From assembly GCA_945873145.1 (NCBI GenBank), contig CAMCBZ010000021.1:1-47901 (forward strand): a stretch of DNA of 47,901 nt. The letters are read 5' to 3'. Source of the DNA: an uncultured Prevotella sp. (lineage in GTDB: Bacteria; Bacteroidota; Bacteroidia; Bacteroidales; Bacteroidaceae). This document shows, in pieces, positions 42,176 through 47,901 of the stretch. Each line of letters begins with the position of its first letter. Within the stretch, counting starts at the first letter, position 1. The translations under genes were made by a program, and so were the position numbers. The notes under the pieces were generated by a model, which was not told the origin of the DNA, ran no database searches, and saw nothing but the letters and a program-made list of their open reading frames with translations.

Positions 42176-42183
42176 CAAAGTTA
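42176..42183 (-). promoter_or_regulatory. -7 box for the patatin gene
   Basis: TAACTTTG on the minus strand, 22 bases before ATG 42154. Confidence 0.7.
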
Positions 42184-42205
42184 CGCATTTTAAACGAATA
42201 ATTAG

Positions 42206-42213
42206 TAACTTTG
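42206..42213 (+). promoter_or_regulatory. -7 box for the M24 peptidase gene
   Basis: TAACTTTG, 24 bases before ATG 42238 and back to back with the patatin promoter, only 22 bases between the two boxes. Confidence 0.72.
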
Positions 42214-42237
42214 CAATGAATATTAAATTCATTGTCT

Positions 42238-43641
42238 ATGTATAGCAAAGAAACTTATGTCAGTCGTCGTGCTGAACTCAAAAAGCTTGTGAAGAGCGGT
42301 GTGATTATCCTCTTCGGCAACAATAACTCTCCCGCCAACTATCCCAACAACGGATACCATCCTTTCCGCCAGGATTCTTCGTTCCTGTATTATTTCGGTC
42401 AGAATCGTGAAGGACTCGTGGGTGTCATTGACGTGGATAATGACATTGAGACACTCATCGGCGACGACATCAGTATCGACGATATTGTATGGTATGGCTC
42501 TGTAGACAGCGTACACGACATGGCTGAGCAGGTCGGAGTAAAGAACTCTGCCCCAATGAAGTCTTTGAAGACTATCTGCAACGATGCCATGCGCCAGAAG
42601 CGCCGCATCCACTTCCTGCCGCCTTACCGTGCTGACATCAAAATTCAGATATTCGATCTCCTCGGCATTCATCCTAACCAGCAGAAAGAAAGCGCTTCCA
42701 TGGACCTGATCAAGGCCATCGTGAAGATGCGTTCAGTGAAGACCGATGAAGAGATCGCGGAGTTGGAGCGTGCCGCAGTCATTGGTTATAAGATGCATAC
42801 CACAGCCATGAAGATGTGCCGCCCCGGAGTTACAGAGCAGGAGATCGCCGGTGCGCTCGACGGCATCGCCAACGGATTCGGCTCCATGGTCAGCTTTGCT
42901 ACTATCCTGACACAGCACGGTGAGATCATGCACGGTTCTCCTTCGATGAACAAACTGGAGGCTGGCCGTCTGATGCTTTGCGACGCAGGTGCCGAGACCA
43001 TCAACAACTACTGCTCCGACAACACCCGTACCTCTCCTGTAAGCGGCCACTACGATCAGCGTCAGCTTGAAATCTACTCCATCGTAGAGGCTTGTCACGA
43101 CTACGTGCTTCAGGTAGCTAAGCCTGGTGTGAAGTGGTGGGACGTGCACTTTGCCGTTTGCCGTTTGATGACTGACCGCTTGAAAGAGCTTGGTCTGATG
43201 AAGGGTGACACAGAGGAAGCTGTTCGCGCCGGTGCGCACGCCATGTTTATGTGCCATGGACTTGGCCATATGATGGGTATGGACGTGCACGATATGGAAG
43301 GCTTCGACCAGATCAACGTAGGCTTCGACGAAGAGGTTCGTCCCAACCTTGAGCAGTTTGGTACCAATTGCCTGCGCTTAGGCCGTCGTTTGCAGAAAGG
43401 TTTTGTCGTCACCGACGAGCCGGGTATCTACTTCATCCCTGCACTGATCGACGACTGGAAGGCCAGCGGACACTGCAAGGAGTTCATCAACTTCGACAAG
43501 TTGGAGACCTATAAGGACTTCGGTGGCATTCGCATTGAGGACGATCTGCTCATCACCGACGACGGTTGCCGCTTCTTAGGTAAAGACCGCATTCCTTATC
43601 ATCCTAAGGATGTGGAAGCCTTTATGGCAGAGAACCGCTAA
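42238..43641 (+). CDS. Aminopeptidase P-like M24 metallopeptidase
   Basis: A 467-residue Xaa-Pro aminopeptidase-type enzyme. The N-terminal domain begins YVSRRAELKKLVKSGVIILFGNN. The pita-bread catalytic domain has all five metal ligands: Asp in CDAGAE, Asp in CSDNTRT, His in HGLGHMMGMDVHD, Glu in DEPGIYF and Glu in GGIRIEDD. It should release an N-terminal residue next to proline. The start is ATG 42238; a TTG two codons upstream is less likely. Probably co-transcribed with the C1 peptidase gene 65 bases downstream. Confidence 0.95.
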   Translation: MYSKETYVSRRAELKKLVKSGVIILFGNNNSPANYPNNGYHPFRQDSSFLYYFGQNREGLVGVIDVDNDIETLIGDDISIDDIVWYGSVDSVHDMAEQVGVKNSAPMKSLKTICNDAMRQKRRIHFLPPYRADIKIQIFDLLGIHPNQQKESASMDLIKAIVKMRSVKTDEEIAELERAAVIGYKMHTTAMKMCRPGVTEQEIAGALDGIANGFGSMVSFATILTQHGEIMHGSPSMNKLEAGRLMLCDAGAETINNYCSDNTRTSPVSGHYDQRQLEIYSIVEACHDYVLQVAKPGVKWWDVHFAVCRLMTDRLKELGLMKGDTEEAVRAGAHAMFMCHGLGHMMGMDVHDMEGFDQINVGFDEEVRPNLEQFGTNCLRLGRRLQKGFVVTDEPGIYFIPALIDDWKASGHCKEFINFDKLETYKDFGGIRIEDDLLITDDGCRFLGKDRIPYHPKDVEAFMAENR

Positions 43642-43706
43642 TACAGAAAAGACTATAGAGAGAATTACAAGTAAGTATTATAAGAAAAGTCAACCAAAAG
43701 GAAAAA

Positions 43707-44906
43707 ATGAAGAAAGCAATCGTATTGGCTTTACTTGCAGTGTGCACATTAGGTGCACACGCTGAGAAGAAGGACAGTGTTAACCCCAACAAGCCTGTCT
43801 TCACCGTCATTAAGAAAAACCCGATCACTTCCATTAAGGATCAGAACCGCTCAGGTACGTGCTGGGACTATTCTACACTGAGCTATTTCGAGTCAGAGAT
43901 TCTCAAAGCCACAGGCAAGACCTATGATCTTTGCGAGAGCTTTGTAGCCAACAAGACATATATGGACCGTGCTATTCAGGTCGTGCGCCTGCACGGCGAC
44001 TGCCAGTTTGCTGAGGGCGGCAGCACCTACGATCCTCTTTATTGCCTTGAGCATTACGGCATCTGCCCGGAGAATGCCATGCCTTTCCCCGGAAGTCTCT
44101 ATGGCGATTCACTCAACAACTTCGGTGAGTTCTTCTCTGTGATGACTCCTTATGTCGAGAGCGTAGCCAAGAGCAGTCTGAAGAAGATTTCCAGCCAGTG
44201 GAAGGTGGGATTGCAGGGTATCCTCGACGCTTATCTTGGCAAGTGCCCTGAGCAGTTCACCTACGAGGGCAAGACTTACACTCCGAAGTCATTCGCTGCT
44301 TCTCTGGGCCTTGACTGGAACAACTACGTGAGCTTCACCTCTTTCTCTCATCATCCTTTCTGGACACAGTTCGCTGTGGAGGTACAGGACAACTGGCGCA
44401 ACCCGCTGACATGGAACGTGCCTATCGACGATCTCCAGAAGATTCTCGACAATGCTATCATGAACGGCTATACCATCGCCTGGGGCGGTGACGTCAGTGA
44501 GGATGGTTTCACCCGCAAGGGGCTTGCATACAATGTCGACGAGAAGAAACTTGAGAACATGAAAGGCAGTGACATGGCTCATTGGCTGAAGCTCACTCCC
44601 GCCAAGAAGAAGAACATCGTAGACTCTCTCGGTGTTAACGTTCCGGAGGTTGAGCCTACACAGAAGCAGCGTCAGGAGCGCTTCGACGACTGGGAGCTCA
44701 CCGACGACCATGGCATGCTGATCTTCGGTATTGCCAAGGATCAGAATGGCAAGGAATACTATATGGTAAAGAACTCTTGGGGCAAGAGTGGCGACTATGA
44801 CGGTATCTGGTACATGACCAAGAACTTCATCATCGCCAACACCATGGACTTCATGGTCAACAAAAACGCTGTGCCTAAGGACATCCGCAAGAAGTGCAAC
44901 ATCTGA
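43707..44906 (+). CDS. Bleomycin-hydrolase-like C1 peptidase, exported
   Basis: A 399-residue papain-type cysteine peptidase of the aminopeptidase C/bleomycin hydrolase group, with a signal peptide (MKKAIVLALLAVCTLGAHA), unlike the cytoplasmic PepC of Gram-positives. The catalytic Cys is C52 (QNRSGTCWDYS), the His is in DDHGMLIFG and the Asn in VKNSWG. Likely degrades peptides in the periplasm or at the surface. It lies 65 bases after the M24 gene with no promoter seen, so the two exopeptidases probably form one operon. Terminator follows. Confidence 0.94.
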   Translation: MKKAIVLALLAVCTLGAHAEKKDSVNPNKPVFTVIKKNPITSIKDQNRSGTCWDYSTLSYFESEILKATGKTYDLCESFVANKTYMDRAIQVVRLHGDCQFAEGGSTYDPLYCLEHYGICPENAMPFPGSLYGDSLNNFGEFFSVMTPYVESVAKSSLKKISSQWKVGLQGILDAYLGKCPEQFTYEGKTYTPKSFAASLGLDWNNYVSFTSFSHHPFWTQFAVEVQDNWRNPLTWNVPIDDLQKILDNAIMNGYTIAWGGDVSEDGFTRKGLAYNVDEKKLENMKGSDMAHWLKLTPAKKKNIVDSLGVNVPEVEPTQKQRQERFDDWELTDDHGMLIFGIAKDQNGKEYYMVKNSWGKSGDYDGIWYMTKNFIIANTMDFMVNKNAVPKDIRKKCNI

Positions 44907-44929
44907 TCAAATAGATCATAAGCTATACG

Positions 44930-44973
44930 ATCCGCCTCTTCACCGCTGTGTGAGGAGGCGGATTTCTGTTTTT
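44930..44973 (+). terminator. Terminator after the C1 peptidase gene
   Basis: ATCCGCCTC (44930-44938) pairs with GAGGCGGAT (44955-44963), followed by TTCTGTTTTT. Confidence 0.82.
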
Positions 44974-45053
44974 GTGCCAATCGGCTCTCTATCATTCCAC
45001 CAACCTGCTGCTATCCTCATTTCTATCCTTCCGCATACTTTTTCTATAGTTTT

Positions 45054-45085
45054 TTTGCTATTCAGCAAGAAAATTCGTATCTTTG
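45054..45085 (+). promoter_or_regulatory. recJ promoter
   Basis: TTTG (45054-45057), a 20-base spacer, and TATCTTTG (45078-45085); the start is ATG 45109. Confidence 0.75.
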
Positions 45086-45108
45086 AAGCAGAAAAAGAAA
45101 TATTTAAA

Positions 45109-46833
45109 ATGCATTTCAAATGGAAGTATGTGCCACCTACATCTGATGAACTCCGTTTGGCGGGTGAACTGAGCGAGAAACTCAATATGAGTCCCTTGCT
45201 TACCCAGCTTCTCGTCAAGCGTGGCATCACCACAGAGAGTGCAGCCAAGCAATTCTTCAAGCCTCAGTTGGCCGACCTGATCAATCCTTTCCGCATGAAG
45301 GATATGGACGCGGCGGTCGACAGACTCAACGATGCGATGGGCCGCAAGGAGCGGGTGCTCGTCTATGGTGACTATGATGTTGACGGATGTACTGCGGTGG
45401 CTTTGGTTTACAAGTTTTTACAGCAGTTCTATTCCAATATAGACTATTATATCCCTGATCGCTACGATGAGGGCTACGGCATCAGTCGCAAAGGACTGGA
45501 GTATGCCCAGCGGACAGGCGTGAAACTGGTGATCATCCTTGACTGCGGCATAAAGGCTGTCAAGGAGATCGCCTATGCCAAGTCGTTGGGTATCGACTTC
45601 ATCATCTGCGACCACCATGTGCCCGATGAGGAGATGCCTCCCGCTGTGGCCATCCTCGACCCCAAGCGCACCGACGACCCTTATCCTTTCAAGCAGCTCT
45701 GTGGCTGCGGTGTGGGCTTCAAACTCATGCAGGCTTTTGCCAAGAACAATGGCATTCCCTTCTCGCGGCTGATTCCTTTGTTGGACTTCTGCGCCGTGAG
45801 CATTGCCGCCGACATGGTGCCTGTGGTCGATGAGAACCGTATCCTCGCCTTCCATGGCCTGAAGATTCTCAATCAGAATCCCAGTGTGGGCCTGAAAGCC
45901 ATCATCGACATCTGTGGACTCAGCGGCCGTGACATCTCCATGAGCGACATCGTCTTCAAGATCGGACCGCGTATCAATGCTTCCGGACGTATGGAGAACG
46001 GTAAGGAAAGCGTGGACCTGCTCGTGGAGAAAGACATCAACGAGGCACTGCGCAAGGCCAAGCATATCAATGAATACAACGAGCAGCGCAAAGACATCGA
46101 CAAGCACATGACCGAAGATGCCAACCAGATCGTCTCGCGCCTGGAAAGCCAGAAACATCAGTCAAGCATCGTCCTCTATGACGAGCACTGGAAGAAAGGC
46201 GTCATCGGCATTGTGGCTTCCCGACTGACAGAGATCTATTTCCGTCCGACGGTGGTGCTTACGCGTGACGGCGACCTTGCGACAGGCTCGGCACGTTCGG
46301 TGATGGGCTTCGACATCTATTCGGCCATTAAGAGCTGCCGTGACCTGCTCATCAACTTCGGAGGGCATACCTATGCCGCCGGACTTACCTTGCGCTGGGC
46401 CGACATCCCCACATTCCGTAAGCGTTTTCAGAAATATGTCGAGGAGCATATCCAGCCCGAGCAAACCGAGGCTTACCTCAGGATTGATGCGATCATCGAC
46501 TTCAAGGACATCACCAAGAAACTCTACAACGACCTGAAGCGCTTCTCACCGTTTGGCCCGAGCAATCCCAAACCGGTGTTCTGTACGCTTGGCGTCTATG
46601 ACTACGGCACGAGCAAGGTCGTCGGGCGGTCTCAGGAGCATATCAAACTGGAACTTGTCGACTCCAAGTCGGGTGTCGTGGTCAACGGCATTGCCTTCGG
46701 TCAGAGTGCGTCCGCCCGATATATCAAGTCGCGTCGGTCATTCGACATCGCCTACACCATTGAGGACAATGTCTTCAAGCGTAACCAAGTGCAGTTGCAG
46801 ATCGAGGACATCCGGCCACGCAAGGGCGAGTAG
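45109..46833 (+). CDS. recJ: Single-stranded-DNA-specific exonuclease RecJ
   Basis: A 574-residue DHH-family nuclease that degrades single-stranded DNA 5' to 3' in recombination and repair. Metal-binding motifs are DYDVDGCTAV (about residue 87) and CDHHVPDEEMP (about 166). The DHHA1 part has GSARSVMGFDIYSAIKSC and FGGHTYAAGL, and a C-terminal OB domain follows (GTSKVVGRSQEHIKLELVDS). The frame runs upstream to 44950, but the promoter at 45054-45085 sets the start at 45109. recQ follows after 56 bases, a sensible partnership because RecQ unwinds DNA for RecJ. Confidence 0.96.
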   Translation: MHFKWKYVPPTSDELRLAGELSEKLNMSPLLTQLLVKRGITTESAAKQFFKPQLADLINPFRMKDMDAAVDRLNDAMGRKERVLVYGDYDVDGCTAVALVYKFLQQFYSNIDYYIPDRYDEGYGISRKGLEYAQRTGVKLVIILDCGIKAVKEIAYAKSLGIDFIICDHHVPDEEMPPAVAILDPKRTDDPYPFKQLCGCGVGFKLMQAFAKNNGIPFSRLIPLLDFCAVSIAADMVPVVDENRILAFHGLKILNQNPSVGLKAIIDICGLSGRDISMSDIVFKIGPRINASGRMENGKESVDLLVEKDINEALRKAKHINEYNEQRKDIDKHMTEDANQIVSRLESQKHQSSIVLYDEHWKKGVIGIVASRLTEIYFRPTVVLTRDGDLATGSARSVMGFDIYSAIKSCRDLLINFGGHTYAAGLTLRWADIPTFRKRFQKYVEEHIQPEQTEAYLRIDAIIDFKDITKKLYNDLKRFSPFGPSNPKPVFCTLGVYDYGTSKVVGRSQEHIKLELVDSKSGVVVNGIAFGQSASARYIKSRRSFDIAYTIEDNVFKRNQVQLQIEDIRPRKGE

Positions 46834-46889
46834 TGACCTTGCGGCATAAGGCTATATAAAGTAAGAGGTAAAGAATAGAGGCTTGAGCA

Positions 46890-47901
46890 TTGGACAAGTA
46901 TCGTGATATTCTTAAGCGTTATTGGGGCTATGACGATTTCCGCGGTATTCAGCGCGACATCATAGACAGCATTGGCAGTGGCCACGACACGTTGGGACTG
47001 ATGCCGACAGGTGGTGGCAAGTCCATCACCTTTCAGGTTCCTGCCCTCGCTGCCGATGGCGTTTGCATCGTCATCACGCCGCTGATCGCCCTGATGAAGG
47101 ATCAGGTGGCTCATCTTCAAGCCAACGGCATCAAGGCGGCAGCCATCTATTCCTCCATGTCGCGCAGCAAGATTGTCGCGACATTGGAGAATGCCATCTT
47201 TGGCGGACTGAAGCTGCTCTATGTCTCGCCCGAGCGTCTCGGCAGTCCTTTGTTTCTTCAAAAGCTCAAGCGCATCCCCGTAAGTTTCATCACAGTCGAC
47301 GAAGCCCATTGCATCAGTCAGTGGGGATACGACTTCCGGCCTTCCTATCTTAAGATTGCGGAAATCCGTCAGGTCAAGCCTGACGTGCCTGTGCTGGCCC
47401 TTACTGCCACGGCCACGCCGGCTGTTGTCCATGACATCATGGAGCGGCTGGCCTTCAAGGACGAGCGATTCTTCAAGATGAGCTTTGTCCGGAAGAACGT
47501 CATCTATGTGGTTCGTCCCACTGTCGACAAGCAGAAAGAGCTGGTGCATATTCTCCGGCATGTTCCCGGCTGTGCCATCGTCTACGTCCGCAGCCGTGAG
47601 AAGAGCCGCTTGCTGTCGACGTTTCTCACCGAGAGCGGTATTCCCTCAACCTACTATCATGCTGGTTTGGAGCCACAGGACAAAGACGAGCGGCAGGAGA
47701 AATGGACACACGATGAGGTACGGGTGATGGTTGCCACCAACGCCTTTGGCATGGGCATTGACAAGCCCGACGTGCGCTTGGTCGTCCATTTCGATTGTCC
47801 CGACGCCATAGAAGCCTATTTCCAGGAAGCAGGAAGGGCGGGACGTGACGGACAGAAGTCCTACGCTGTGCTGCTGTGGGACGATCAGATGGATCAGCGC
47901 A
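46890..47901 (+). CDS. recQ: ATP-dependent DNA helicase RecQ, 3' end missing
   Basis: The first 337 codons of a RecQ helicase, cut by the window edge. Visible are the Q-motif region (LKRYWGYDDFRGIQRDII), Walker A in LMPTGGGKS, the DEAH box with DEAHCISQWGYDFRPSYL, TATATP, and motif VI QEAGRAGRDG. An in-frame TGA at 46884-46886 bars any start further left. No in-frame ATG lies before the helicase core, so TTG at 46890 is the only plausible start. It lies 56 bases after recJ and is probably co-transcribed with it. Confidence 0.95.
   Translation, partial: MDKYRDILKRYWGYDDFRGIQRDIIDSIGSGHDTLGLMPTGGGKSITFQVPALAADGVCIVITPLIALMKDQVAHLQANGIKAAAIYSSMSRSKIVATLENAIFGGLKLLYVSPERLGSPLFLQKLKRIPVSFITVDEAHCISQWGYDFRPSYLKIAEIRQVKPDVPVLALTATATPAVVHDIMERLAFKDERFFKMSFVRKNVIYVVRPTVDKQKELVHILRHVPGCAIVYVRSREKSRLLSTFLTESGIPSTYYHAGLEPQDKDERQEKWTHDEVRVMVATNAFGMGIDKPDVRLVVHFDCPDAIEAYFQEAGRAGRDGQKSYAVLLWDDQMDQR

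Overview
The window reads as a chromosomal segment of a Bacteroidales bacterium, most likely Prevotella or a close relative. The basis is: many promoters of the Bacteroidetes type (TAnnTTTG at -7, often TTTG about 20 bases upstream); few Shine-Dalgarno sequences; and gene families typical of that order (DUF4837, the holA/HsdR_N pair, the NIF3/zinc-ribbon pair, an AmpG-like permease beside SpoIID, large M13 and bleomycin-hydrolase-like peptidases). Genus is inferred from protein style, not from a database search. I see no rRNA, tRNA, phage, insertion sequence or CRISPR array. 41 protein genes are called; the last (recQ) is cut by the window edge.

Layout. 1-793 is a gene-free, repeat-bearing stretch. 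794-2714: CAT-like acyltransferase, NlpE-like lipoprotein and cyclophilin, converging on thrS (2807-4759, minus). 4948-9548: hrpB, a small membrane protein, and the divergent HsdR_N-domain gene and holA. 9549-10321 is an AT-rich gap before an HTH regulator. 11311-13046: pyrK-pyrD. 13244-16048 (minus): SpoIID/LytB protein then AmpG-like permease, probably cell-wall turnover. 16141-20539: rlmN, DUF4837 lipoprotein, PdxA homologue and YbhN-type membrane protein in one operon. 21247-23119: Nudix hydrolase, then infC-rpmI-rplT. 23226-27341: ABC-F ATPase and M13 peptidase. 27495-31371: metA, U32 protein and a multi-domain lipoprotein, overlapping. 31447-34761: nth, DUF2461, and a zinc-ribbon coiled-coil protein with NIF3 (minus). 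34947-37537: Spy-like secreted protein, SlyD-like isomerase, aroC. 38031-40992: M48 lipoprotein, small Sel1-like protein, NfeD and SPFH/stomatin. 41276-47901: patatin, M24 and C1 peptidases, recJ, recQ.

Most of the window is housekeeping: translation (thrS, infC, rpmI, rplT, rlmN, HrpB and ABC-F), replication and repair (holA, nth, recJ, recQ), biosynthesis (pyrK/pyrD, metA, aroC) and protein or envelope quality control.

Two things stand out. First, the PdxA homologue (18321-19490) is intact and keeps the fold's framework, yet lacks nearly every substrate- and metal-binding residue of PdxA; it looks like a repurposed protein in an operon with a lipoprotein and a membrane protein. Second, the intergenic regions carry short direct repeats spaced about 22-24 bases. 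One family has the core CCGAGATKAC (450-583, and 20799-20883 on the other strand). Another has the core TATATAATAAGGAG/AAGGTG and sits upstream of hrpB, pyrK, aroC, the SPFH gene and the SpoIID gene. Their role is unknown. I found no gene cluster that amounts to an obvious new defence or biosynthetic system.
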